DNA of 55,599 nucleotides from Verrucomicrobiota bacterium (GTDB lineage Bacteria; Verrucomicrobiota; Verrucomicrobiia; Verrucomicrobiales; DEV007): contig JAJRVS010000126.1 of the NCBI GenBank assembly GCA_024277195.1, positions 1 to 55,599 of the forward strand, given 5' to 3'. Below, in pieces: positions 35,001-42,176 of the stretch; the first letter of the stretch is position 1; every line of letters begins with the position of its first letter. The position numbers and the translations under genes are program-made. The notes below the pieces were generated by a model. It ran no database searches, was not told the origin of the DNA, and saw nothing but the letters and a program-made list of their open reading frames with translations.

Positions 35001-35070
35001 GAAGTGTTGGCTGAGTCAATAAGCTAGATGCGACACAAGCCAGGAGAAAAAAGGATTTTGTGAGTTTCAT
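32062..35070 (-). CDS. Secreted FG-GAP/VCBS repeat protein with C-terminal sialidase-like domain
   Basis: 1002 residues. A signal peptide (FFLLACVASSLLTQPTLHA) is followed by about nine FG-GAP/VCBS repeats with calcium-loop cores such as DYDGDGDMDLLVA, DWDGDGNLDLICG, DWDGDGRKDILVN and DFDKDGKPDLLVG (residues about 40-660). The C-terminal ~330 residues form a six-blade sialidase-like fold with Asp boxes SYDRGRTW, TKDLGKTW and SDDQGKTW, an arginine-containing entry FPQCHASSICKTSRGLVATW, and the end YPAIIQTKDGRVHISYTWKR. It probably removes a terminal acidic sugar from an extracellular glycan, feeding the symporter and lyase genes next to it. Fusion of the repeat propeller to the sialidase is unusual; substrate not proven. 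Confidence 0.88.
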   Translation of the reverse strand: MKLTKSFFLLACVASSLLTQPTLHADLEPLKYNNPGLKVDLGVGLWAWPMPMDYDGDGDMDLLVACPDSPTNGVYFFENPSQDPKVKIPVFKPGIRLGPASHNMQVSYVNGKPRILKPGYEFPRDAKNGKFDFENPKKIYKKTNVHKNGVRGNMWRYVDYDGDGDQDLVIGVGDWSDYGWDHAYDAQGRWRNGPLHGYVYCLKNEGSDMEPKYADEPTRIKAGDGDIDVYGWPSPNFTDWDGDGNLDLICGEFLDGFTYFENIGDRKQPIYASGQKMESSDGKRLTMDLQMITPTAFDWDGDGDLDLIVGDEDGRVALIENRGNKTSPPNFSQPIYFQQQADTLKFGALATPFVYDWDSDGDDDILCGNTAGYIGFFENLGKTVKGLPKWAAPRLLEVDGKPFRIMAGPNGSIQGPCEAKWGYTTLSVANWNFDKNPDLFVNGIWGRLHRFTLEKSSATSQSINPQTLKLAPQNNPDWFWWNKSQKTATTQWRTTPLAIDWNNDKSLDMVALDQEGFLSLFEQKGSPQHIFLDEDLQAIRLNPKSAGSSGRYKLAVVDWDGDGRKDILVNSENATWYRNCKDAPKSKDHPKGSVILKKIGNLAKRNVAGHTSSPAVCDFDKDGKPDLLVGAENGRIYHIKHHDCIDYPADQLKARDPKPKAKPKFPGFVSEDFVFTKAKFPQCHASSICKTSRGLVATWFGGKKEGAQDVGIWVSYHDGSKWSAPKEVANGIQYQGKQYPCWNPVLYQPAGDAPTLLFFKVGPSPSKWWGEMMISYDRGRTWRDRRRLPEGIDGPVRCKPVMLDDGKTLLCGSSTEYDGWTVHFELTKDLGKTWQRIGPINKKEEFTAIQPTILQHQDGKLQVLCRSKRSGITTSWSDDQGKTWSPMEKTGLPNPNAGVDAVNLADGRFLMIYNHLGSGKTGWGRRGLLNLAISKDGKEWRKVAVLEQEEKAEFSYPAIIQTKDGRVHISYTWKRQRIKHVVIDPSQIKAGDILGMDNWHGE

Positions 35071-35094
35071 GGGATTATTTGTTGGGGGATTAAA

Positions 35095-35793
35095 TTATTG
35101 CCACCAGCGGTCGGTGGATTCGCGGTCTTTTTTGGCGAGGATTTGTTGCAGGCTGTTGCGGATGTGATTTTGCATCGCTTGGGAGGCGGCTGCGCAGTCA
35201 CGTTTTTTAATCGCTTGTAAAATGCTCTGGTGATCGGTTGCGGTGTGGTTCAGGACTTCGATTTCGAACTCGTGACGATCGGCTTCAAAAATGCGGGTGA
35301 GGATGTGGGAATCGCCAACCACTTTCATCATGCGCCGGTTGCGTGAGGCTTCGATCACCATCATGTGAAAAGCCAGGTCGAGGCGATGGAATTCGCTGGC
35401 GGCTTTTTTCCCCGCACTTTTTTTTCCACTGCTTTTGACTTTGGCCACCCAGGTCTGCAAGGCGGCGAGATTTTTTTCAAGATCCTTGATCTGCCATTCG
35501 GCAGCCCTTTCGGCGGCCTTGCCAGCGGCGTAGGCTTCGAGGGCTTCACGCGTTTCATAGAGTTCGATCGCTTCGTCGCGGCTGAGCGAGCGCACCACGG
35601 CTCCGAGTTGCGGGATCAACTCGACAAAACCCTCGCTCGCCAGTTGCCCGACGGCTTCACGCACGGGGGTTGCGCTGATTCCGATCTCTTTGCCCAGGCT
35701 GCCATAAGAAAGCCGGGAGCCGGGCGGCAAGCTGGAATCCAGCAGTTTGCTGCGAATGTGATCGTAAGCTTTTTGAGAGCGGTTGGAGGACAT
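35095..35793 (-). CDS. GntR-family regulator, FCD (FadR-like) type
   Basis: The N-terminal winged helix (residues 1-75) has AYDHIRSKLLDSSLPPGSRLSYGSLGKEIGISATPVREAVGQLASEGFVEL, the GntR signature including TPVREA. The C-terminal all-helical FCD domain (about 85-225) carries FHRLDLAFHMMVIEASRNRRM and HQSILQAIKKRDCAAASQAMQNH, the metal/effector-binding helices. Length 232. It sits first in the - strand amino-sugar run and divergent from the MurQ-like gene, so it most likely controls both, with a sugar acid or amino-sugar phosphate as effector. The gap to the sialidase-domain gene is 24 bases. Confidence 0.92.
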   Translation of the reverse strand: MSSNRSQKAYDHIRSKLLDSSLPPGSRLSYGSLGKEIGISATPVREAVGQLASEGFVELIPQLGAVVRSLSRDEAIELYETREALEAYAAGKAAERAAEWQIKDLEKNLAALQTWVAKVKSSGKKSAGKKAASEFHRLDLAFHMMVIEASRNRRMMKVVGDSHILTRIFEADRHEFEIEVLNHTATDHQSILQAIKKRDCAAASQAMQNHIRNSLQQILAKKDRESTDRWWQ

Positions 35794-35822
35794 AATATAT
35801 TGAAGTCTATAGAGTCATATAT
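35794..35822. promoter_or_regulatory. Candidate operator beside the GntR gene
   Basis: TCTATAGA (35806-35813), a perfect 8-bp palindrome, is flanked by ATAT elements on both sides, 13 bases from the GntR start codon and about 95 bases from the divergent MurQ-like gene. The spacing on the two sides is not equal, so it is only a candidate autoregulatory site. Confidence 0.25.
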
Positions 35823-35906
35823 TTAAAAAGAGCAAGAATCAAAGAAAAAATAATTCCAGTGGTGGGGCACGCAGATAACGATTGACGGATAGAGGGGGAA
35901 TTGTGG

Positions 35907-37529
35907 ATGATGGAGGGGATGTTCAGCAAGGTAGCAAACATCAAAAAACTTATGTCGTTTGGAGCTGCAAGAGATTCAATTTTTGAAGACCCAGAATCAT
36001 TTTTAAAGATTGCCGCTGATTTTCATTTAGGCGAATTGATGACTGAGGCGCAGCATCCGGATACGATGGACTTGTCGTATTTGGCCAAAAATGATTTGCG
36101 GGCTGCGATTGAAGTGCTCAAACAGGTGGATCTGGATGCTTTGAAAGCGCTGAGGGATTTATCGGATTCACTGATTCCCCTGGCTGAAGAAATCCAATCC
36201 ACACTAGCTGCAGGTCAGCGAATTTTCCTATGCGGTTGTGGTGCGACGGGTCGGCTTTCGTTGTCGTTGGAGATCTTTGCCCGCAGTGGTCAACTAGGGG
36301 AAACCCTGGCGGATGATCAGATTATTGGTTTCATGGCGGGAGGGGATGCGGCCTTGATTCGTTCGATTGAGAGTTTTGAGGATTTTTCGCAATATGGCGC
36401 ACGGCAACTAATGGACTTGGGTTTTAGCGAGGGTGACTTGTTGATCTCAACAACAGAGGGAGGTGAGACGCCTTTTGTCATAGGGGCCACACAAGCCGCC
36501 GCGGGCCTGAAAGGTGAAGCGGCCAGGGCTCCCTATTTTTTATATTGTAATCCTGATGAAACTCTTTGCAAAGTGGCAGAGCGCTCACGGCAAGTGATCG
36601 AGGCGCAGGAGGTGCGTAGCCTTTCGCTGCCGGTGGGGCCGATGGCTTTATCAGGCAGTACCCGGATGCAGGCGAGCACGGTGTTGATGGCGGCGGTAGG
36701 TTGGGCGATTCTGCATCGCAGCCATTCCGGGCGGATTCGTGGCGAAGTGGAAAAATTTATCAATCAGGTTGAAGGTGTGGATTTTTTTCATCTTGAGGGT
36801 TTCATAGCAGCTGAGTCTGAAGCTTATCAATCAGGGAATCGTGTATTGTATCAACCGGCTTCTCATTACGGCATCACGGTAATGACGGATACTACAGAGA
36901 GGGCGCCTACATTTAGTCTTCGTCCGTTTCAGAACAATAGAGATCCTGATGATTTGCCCTGCTTGTGCTATTTGCATTTGATGGATACTGCGACTGCGGG
37001 CGAGGCGTGGCATCAGTTGTTATTACGTGATCCGCGTCCACTTGAATGGCAGGGGGTGAAGTCGTTGGCGGGAAAAGAGCGAATGATGGGTTTTGATTTT
37101 TCGGATCACTGGCTTGAGACTTTTTTACAACAAGGTCAGGCTGACGAGTATCTGCGATTTGAGATCAGTGATGATGAAAGTTTTTTGCGATTAAAGTTGG
37201 CAGATGCAGTCGATCATAGTTTTGCGGTGGAATCGTTGAGTCCTTTCGCTCGTCAATTGTTGTTAAAGCTGATGCTGAATATTCACTCGACTCTTGTTAT
37301 GGGGCGGTTGGCTCGATATGAGGACAATCTGATGACCTACGTTTCGGCTTCGAATAACAAACTGATCGACCGTGCGGTGAGATATGTGCAGATGTTGTTG
37401 CGCCGTCGTTTGCCTCAGGATGTGGCGGTGCCAGATTACAACAGCATTTGTCGTGAACTGTTTCGGCAGAAAACGAGATTGCTGGCTGATGAATCGGTGG
37501 TTATCAAGACGATGGAGGTTTTTTTATGA
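35907..37529 (+). CDS. MurQ/GCKR-like double-SIS sugar-phosphate protein
   Basis: 540 residues with two SIS domains. LMTEAQHPDTMDLSYL near residue 47 matches the N-terminal TE..P.T.DLD signature of N-acetylmuramic acid 6-phosphate etherase (MurQ) and glucokinase-regulator proteins. The first SIS shows RIFLCGCGATGRLSLSLEIFAR, LLISTTEGGETPFVIGA and PVGPMALSGSTRMQASTVLM. The second half (about 290-540) is the extra SIS-like domain that makes the protein GCKR-sized rather than MurQ-sized (~300). It is probably a cytoplasmic lyase or regulator acting on amino-sugar 6-phosphates. AGAGGGGGAA upstream favours ATG 35907 over the TTG at 35901. It overlaps the next gene by 4 bases. Confidence 0.82.
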   Translation: MMEGMFSKVANIKKLMSFGAARDSIFEDPESFLKIAADFHLGELMTEAQHPDTMDLSYLAKNDLRAAIEVLKQVDLDALKALRDLSDSLIPLAEEIQSTLAAGQRIFLCGCGATGRLSLSLEIFARSGQLGETLADDQIIGFMAGGDAALIRSIESFEDFSQYGARQLMDLGFSEGDLLISTTEGGETPFVIGATQAAAGLKGEAARAPYFLYCNPDETLCKVAERSRQVIEAQEVRSLSLPVGPMALSGSTRMQASTVLMAAVGWAILHRSHSGRIRGEVEKFINQVEGVDFFHLEGFIAAESEAYQSGNRVLYQPASHYGITVMTDTTERAPTFSLRPFQNNRDPDDLPCLCYLHLMDTATAGEAWHQLLLRDPRPLEWQGVKSLAGKERMMGFDFSDHWLETFLQQGQADEYLRFEISDDESFLRLKLADAVDHSFAVESLSPFARQLLLKLMLNIHSTLVMGRLARYEDNLMTYVSASNNKLIDRAVRYVQMLLRRRLPQDVAVPDYNSICRELFRQKTRLLADESVVIKTMEVFL

Positions 37530-38563
37530 TAGAGAGTAGTGGAATAAAAACTGATTCGAATTTTGAAAAAGTGGCGAAGGTGTTATTGGCATTGATCTGT
37601 CTATTACTGGCAGGCAAGACGGCCAAAGCAGGTGAGGCGCATGGCTGGAAAGCGATCAGCTATCCGGATTTGAAATGTGAGTTTGGAGGAGGCGAGGCCT
37701 GGCCCTCGATTGAAATTGCCAGTTCGGAGCAAATGAATGAATTACAACTTGGTTTGTCTGGTATTCAGTTTCGTTTAGGTTTTTTGTGGTCAAAGTTTGA
37801 AGCGGCGGAAGCTGGATTCAGTTGGCCGGATGGCAGCAAAATGAAGATCCTCCTGCATTATCCGGATGGAGGGATCGTCGAAGCTAACGAATCTACATTC
37901 ACAGGAAAATTAAATGCCGTTCCCTATGGAGATCCCGCTTCTTCCGGTTATGAGGGTTCGTTTTATTGTGTTTTTCCTTGGGGTGAAAATGAAATGCAAG
38001 AAGCTTGGTTGGAAATAGTTTTTCCAGAAAGGTCATATTGGCTTGAGATTCCGTATGGATTTATGCGAGACCCGAAGGCGCTTGAGCTTCCTGTATCCGA
38101 TGCTGGTCCTGCCCGCTTGCCAAAAGCTTTAGTGAAAGTTCCGGCGAAGGTCAAGTTGGTGAACTGGGAACGTATCCATTATGATTTTGGTGAAATTGAG
38201 AACGGGTGGAAACTTTCGCTGCGCCATAACAATTCGTTTGATGCGCACTCAGAGCTTATATTGTCTCGTGAAGATTCAGAAGTGGGTAAAAGCAGCTTTC
38301 TTTGGGATTTGCATTCCCCTCGCACTGAGATCTTGATCAAACAAAACGACGGGTTTGTGCTTCGAAGTCGAGCGATGAGCTTGCGTTTGCACGGCGATGG
38401 TTTTCGCCGCAGTGATAAGTTTGATTTTAATAGAAACCCCTGTGACGCTCGATTGAGAGATTGGGGGATAATGATCGTTAAAATTGATGGGAAGGAATAC
38501 ACCCAAATCATGCCTTCGAGTCTTTTTAGAATGGCTCATGGAATGAACACGAATTTGCGTTGA
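37526..38563 (+). CDS. Secreted protein of unknown function
   Basis: 345 residues. A hydrophobic segment VLLALICLLLAGKTAKAG (about residues 20-37) ends in an AKA-G site typical of signal peptidase I; the N-terminal region before it is somewhat long and polar. The mature part is rich in Trp, Ser and aromatic residues with beta-strand character (KLSLRHNNSFDAHSELILS, SFLWDLHSPRTEILIK). I do not recognise a fold. The gene overlaps the MurQ-like gene by 4 bases, so it is translated with it and may belong to cell-wall or amino-sugar salvage. Confidence 0.6.
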   Translation: MIESSGIKTDSNFEKVAKVLLALICLLLAGKTAKAGEAHGWKAISYPDLKCEFGGGEAWPSIEIASSEQMNELQLGLSGIQFRLGFLWSKFEAAEAGFSWPDGSKMKILLHYPDGGIVEANESTFTGKLNAVPYGDPASSGYEGSFYCVFPWGENEMQEAWLEIVFPERSYWLEIPYGFMRDPKALELPVSDAGPARLPKALVKVPAKVKLVNWERIHYDFGEIENGWKLSLRHNNSFDAHSELILSREDSEVGKSSFLWDLHSPRTEILIKQNDGFVLRSRAMSLRLHGDGFRRSDKFDFNRNPCDARLRDWGIMIVKIDGKEYTQIMPSSLFRMAHGMNTNLR

Positions 38564-38774
38564 GTGGGTTGAATAACTGCGGGTTAATTTTTAAAATTGA
38601 GTAAAAAAGAATTATGCAATGTCCAGAATGTGGAGAAACTGAAATGGTGGAAGGTGACGCTGAAGGAGGTTAAACAAAAGCGGAGTGGTAAACAGGAAGC
38701 GGGCAGCGTGCGTGTTTAAAAGAGATAAAGGGGTGTAAGGCATAATAGTTAAGTTGCTGACAGTTATGTGTTTC

Positions 38775-39101
38775 GCCCTTTGCAGGGCTGGAAGAATTGA
38801 AATTTTTTACCCAGCGCTTCGCACTGGGCTGTCTCATTGAGCACCGTTGGTGCAAGAGATGAAAGTAAACTGTCCTGTACCTGATGTGAAGGGGCTCAGG
38901 TATTTTTTATAAATTGCCAATATTGACAATTGTTTGGCTATTGCGGTTTTAGGGTCGCCCCGATTGGGGCTTATTTATATTTATCAGAGCCCTAGGACTG
39001 CGTCCTAGGCTGATTTAGGGTTGTCCCTTTGGGACGGAGAGGGATGGGGTGCTGCACGTTCGACGGGCGGCAGTGTGCAGGGGAGATGGTCCCTTTGGGA
39101 C
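38775..39101. repeat. Array of short GC hairpins in the 38.56-39.15 kb gap
   Basis: Seven short perfect stems follow each other: GCCCT/AGGGC (38775-38788), CCCAG/CTGGG (38810-38828), GCACC/GGTGC (38841-38853), GCCCC/GGGGC (38957-38970), CCTAGGAC/GTCCTAGG (38991-39009), GTCCC/GGGAC (39023-39035) and the same stem again at 39089-39101. Each loop reads like a degenerate tag (TTGC, GCTTCG, TTT). Such mixed hairpin strings occur in intergenic DNA of several environmental phyla and look like a mobile or REP-type family. No transposase or gene is visible in this 583-base gap. Confidence 0.65.
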
Positions 39102-39146
39102 GGGGGCTGTGGTGAGCGCAAGCTTGCCAGAGAGGTGGCCAATGGT

Positions 39147-40076
39147 TCACTTTTTCGCTGCCACTGGTAGGGACATCATCTGCAGGGGGACATAACCTCG
39201 TTTTTGTAACAGGTCGATGACGCTGCCTTTGCCGATGAGGTGACCGGTGCCGACGATGAAAAGTACGTTTTCACTGCTGAGGAAAGCTTGTTCGATTTTG
39301 GGGATCCATGACTGGTTGCGTTTGTCGATCAGTAAGCTTTTTAATTTGGGGTCTTCCATGAACTCTTCGTTGAGCAGCTTGTCCATTTTTTTGGTGTCGC
39401 CGACTTTCCACGCATCTATCAGGTCTTTGAGGATTTTTTGCATGTCATCGATTTTCTCGAGGGTGGCGCGTAACATGCGGTCCTGTTCGCGGTCGTTGAG
39501 TTTGTCAAAAAGGGTGACTTGAAATTCGACGGTTTCCAAGCCGGCGGAGGGTTTGCCGTCCTTGAGCGATTTTTGGTGGTATTTGACTTCGAGCCCGAGA
39601 TCGGCCCGCGCGCCCATGCGCATCGCTTCCATCGAGGACAGGTTGATCGACAGCAGTCCGGGTTTCATTTGTTCGAAGAGCAAGGTGGGTAGGCCGCGAC
39701 TGGTGAGATGGGCGGCGAGTAGCCTGAAGGTGCCGGGGCTGACATGGCGGCGCAGAGAGTCACGGGCGGAATAGGTGCCGAGCTTTTGCATCCGCTTGAT
39801 GGTTTTGGGATCGTTCATTTCCACCATGTCGATCTCGAAAAACAATCGGGAGCTGTCTTCGTAGGCGATGTCATAGGCGCTGGGCAGAGGGTAGTCTTCC
39901 TGACGCAAAAGATGAACAGAGCCGGCGATGTAAACGGTGTTGCGGCTGCCTTGGATTTTCCACACGCAGGCTAGTTGTGGCTCTTGCGAGGTGGTAGGCT
40001 TTTCTGCACTGTAGAGCGTTGTCGCAAAAATACCCAGCAGGAACAGATTGGCAAAAATATAAGGTGGGAAACTCAT
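39147..40076 (-). CDS. TraB/GumN family protein
   Basis: The 309-residue protein has a signal peptide (FANLFLLGIFATTLYSAEKP). The family marks of TraB/GumN follow: VWKIQGSRNTVYIAGSVHLLRQEDYPLP with the conserved GS.H near the N-terminus, FFEIDM, and NVLFIVGTGHLIGKGSVIDLLQKRGY at the C-terminus with the paired G.GH motif. The family (related to erythromycin esterase-like and PrgY proteins) is thought to contain metal-dependent proteases, but activity is not established for GumN-type bacterial members. The ATG at 40076 gives the better signal peptide; a GTG at 40109 would add 11 residues. Likely periplasmic. Confidence 0.88.
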   Translation of the reverse strand: MSFPPYIFANLFLLGIFATTLYSAEKPTTSQEPQLACVWKIQGSRNTVYIAGSVHLLRQEDYPLPSAYDIAYEDSSRLFFEIDMVEMNDPKTIKRMQKLGTYSARDSLRRHVSPGTFRLLAAHLTSRGLPTLLFEQMKPGLLSINLSSMEAMRMGARADLGLEVKYHQKSLKDGKPSAGLETVEFQVTLFDKLNDREQDRMLRATLEKIDDMQKILKDLIDAWKVGDTKKMDKLLNEEFMEDPKLKSLLIDKRNQSWIPKIEQAFLSSENVLFIVGTGHLIGKGSVIDLLQKRGYVPLQMMSLPVAAKK

Positions 40077-40158
40077 GGATGAATCAAAGCGGGGAAGGTA
40101 ACTGTTCACACAGGGAGGTCAGCGTGTCGCCTGATAAATTCGGGTTTAGGCTGAGGGC

Positions 40159-40698
40159 CTATTCGGATTTATCCTGTAATCGCTTTTGTACCGGGGATTG
40201 GTTATGCTTCAGGTGAGCCTGGGCTATGAGGGTATCCTGGTAGTGCATCGACAGGCTGTACAAGACGGTCCGGCCTGAGAAGGCGATACAGACCACGGCG
40301 AACAACAGGCCTAGGCGGTTGCGTCGCGGGCCGATCATCGCAGCAAACCCTGCGGTGATGGCGACCACGAGATACAACCACAAATGGGCTTGGCGGTTTT
40401 CGGTGATCTCTTTGAATTGTGCCGCTCGTGCCGGAGCCTCGATTTTATAAACTTGCTCAATGCGTTGCTGGGCTTTTTGGCGCAGGGAAAGATAGGGGAA
40501 GATGGTCAGAGCGGACAGCGCAATCAGACTAAGCGTCAGAATCTGAAAGGGGGTATTATTGATAATATAGGCAATGATGATGCCCAGTGCTCCGAGAGTG
40601 ATGCCGTAAATAAAAAGGGGTTCCAATAAAAGATAGAGGTAATCGCCATCTTTGAGTGGGGAGATGAGTTCGGTAAACCTGGAAAAAAATGAGTTCAT
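40159..40698 (-). CDS. Membrane protein of unknown function
   Basis: 179 residues with two hydrophobic segments near the N-terminus (PLFIYGITLGALGIIIAYII and FQILTLSLIALSALTIFPYL, about residues 28-70) and two more after a charged helix (LWLYLVVAITAGFAAMIG and LGLLFAVVCIAFSGRTVLYSL, about 105-150). The connecting segment LRQKAQQRIEQVYKIEAPARAAQFKEITENRQ is amphipathic and probably cytoplasmic. I do not recognise the family. It lies 46 bases downstream of ruvB on the same strand and may be cotranscribed with it. Confidence 0.6.
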   Translation of the reverse strand: MNSFFSRFTELISPLKDGDYLYLLLEPLFIYGITLGALGIIIAYIINNTPFQILTLSLIALSALTIFPYLSLRQKAQQRIEQVYKIEAPARAAQFKEITENRQAHLWLYLVVAITAGFAAMIGPRRNRLGLLFAVVCIAFSGRTVLYSLSMHYQDTLIAQAHLKHNQSPVQKRLQDKSE

Positions 40699-40744
40699 TA
40701 ATCAGACGAGCACGTGAGTTATTTGTGCCGGAATCAAGTGGGCC

Positions 40745-41779
40745 CTATAAAGGCAGGTCTTTTTGCGAATCCTTTTGCAGCTCTTGCGGTGGTTCGGTGC
40801 CGAGCCTGGCATAAGCGGCGGGCATGGCGATACGTCCGCGATGGGTGCGGTTGAGGTAGCCTTGCATGATCAGGTAAGGTTCGTAAACTTCTTCGAGGGT
40901 GGACTCGTCTTCGCCGACGGCAACCGCCAGTGACTTGAGACCGACCGGGCCACCGCCAAATTTGTAAATAATGGATTCCAGCAGGCGAACATCGGTTTCG
41001 TCCAGACCGTCGGCATCAATTTCGCGCATTTTGAGAGCATCATCAGCGACTTGAGCGGTGATGATATTGTCTGCTTTGACCTGGGCGTAGTCCCGGGTCC
41101 AGCGCAGCAGTAAGTTGGCGATACGCGGAGTGCCGCGCGAGCGGCGGGCGATTTCCATAGCGCCATCGGCTTCGATAGAGATGTCGATGAGGCCGGCGGA
41201 ACGGATGATGATTTTTTGCAGCACCTCGGCAGGGTAATAATCGAGCCGGTTGCTCATGCCGAAGCGTGAGCGCAAGGGAGCGGTCAACATGCCTGCCCGG
41301 GTGGTGGCTCCGACCAGGGTGAAAGGAGGTAGGCTGAGTTGAATCGAGCGGGCGCTGGGCCCCTGGTCGATGATGATGTCCAAGCGGAAGTCCTCCATCG
41401 CGGGGTAGAGGTATTCTTCGATGGCGGGGTGCAAGCGGTGGATTTCGTCGATAAATAGGAAATCGCCGTGTTTGAGATTGGTCAGGATACCTGCCAGATC
41501 GCCGGCTTTTTCGATTTGCGGGCCACTGGTGCAGTGCATTTCACTGCCAAATTCATGCGCGAGGATATAGGACAAGGTGGTTTTGCCTAATCCAGGAGGT
41601 CCACTGAGAAGAACATGGTCCAAGGCGTCATTACGTTGCTTGGCAGCTTGAACCATGAGCATCAACCGCTCTTTGACCTTTTCCTGACCGCTGAATTCAG
41701 AAAAATCCGGTGGTCGCAGGCTGCGGTCATACTCCGTTTTCGGAGCCTCGGTATTTTCAGCGTAGAAGTGTTCGCTCAC
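40745..41779 (-). CDS. ruvB: Holliday junction DNA helicase RuvB
   Basis: RuvB is the AAA+ motor that drives branch migration of Holliday junctions with RuvA. The 344-residue sequence has [19 protein letters not shown], Walker [18 protein letters not shown], Walker [26 protein letters not shown], the beta-hairpin region [15 protein letters not shown], sensor 1 [20 protein letters not shown] with the arginine finger, and the C-terminal winged helix ending in [20 protein letters not shown]. Length and motifs are complete. ruvA and ruvC are not adjacent. The gene is divergent from bamA across a 397-base AT-rich gap. Confidence 0.97.
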   Translation of the reverse strand: MSEHFYAENTEAPKTEYDRSLRPPDFSEFSGQEKVKERLMLMVQAAKQRNDALDHVLLSGPPGLGKTTLSYILAHEFGSEMHCTSGPQIEKAGDLAGILTNLKHGDFLFIDEIHRLHPAIEEYLYPAMEDFRLDIIIDQGPSARSIQLSLPPFTLVGATTRAGMLTAPLRSRFGMSNRLDYYPAEVLQKIIIRSAGLIDISIEADGAMEIARRSRGTPRIANLLLRWTRDYAQVKADNIITAQVADDALKMREIDADGLDETDVRLLESIIYKFGGGPVGLKSLAVAVGEDESTLEEVYEPYLIMQGYLNRTHRGRIAMPAAYARLGTEPPQELQKDSQKDLPL

Positions 41780-42176
41780 AGGGTGAAGGTTAGTTGAGAT
41801 TGGCTGGATAGGGGGATTTAGCGGGAATTAATGATGAAACGGCGGAGACAAGCTATTATGGCGCCAGTATTTTTGAGAAAAAGATAAATTTTTAAAACTG
41901 CGAAAAAGTAAAGGTATGCGAAAATTCAGTCGAGTCGAATAAAGAATTGGGTGTACAAAGCTTGTTAAATTAGTAAAAAATAAGCTGGTAATTTATTTAA
42001 GATTACTTAATAGTTATAAAAGTTAAAATTATCGTAACCGAAACTTGAATTAATTGATTCTTGACCTTTGGTTGATATTTCCCGACAAGAGTCGGAACGC
42101 ATTCGTCACGAGGAGTGGCTGAATGCGTATTTGACGTACTCACGATTTCTGTTTTTACACCATATACTGAAAAAGG
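41780..42176 (+). promoter_or_regulatory. AT-rich divergent region with a structured bamA leader
   Basis: The gap between ruvB and bamA has no gene. Its middle (41880-42060) is strongly AT-rich, as expected for promoters. Near the bamA end, CGAC/GTCG (42083-42094) forms a small stem. ACGCATTC (42097-42104) pairs with GAATGCGT (42121-42128) around a 16-base loop that contains GAGGAG. These stems would lie in the 5' leader. A TTGACC at 42061 could be a -35, but no matching -10 stands 17 bases on. Promoter positions are not resolved. Confidence 0.4.

Noticed and set aside
38614-38673. Tiny frame MQCPECGETEMVEGDAEGG resembling a zinc-ribbon start
   Set aside because: Only 19 codons, a single CxxC pair and no continuation in other frames; may be a gene remnant but cannot be supported.
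38775-39101. CRISPR array
   Set aside because: The hairpins differ in sequence and spacing; no constant direct repeat with unique spacers.
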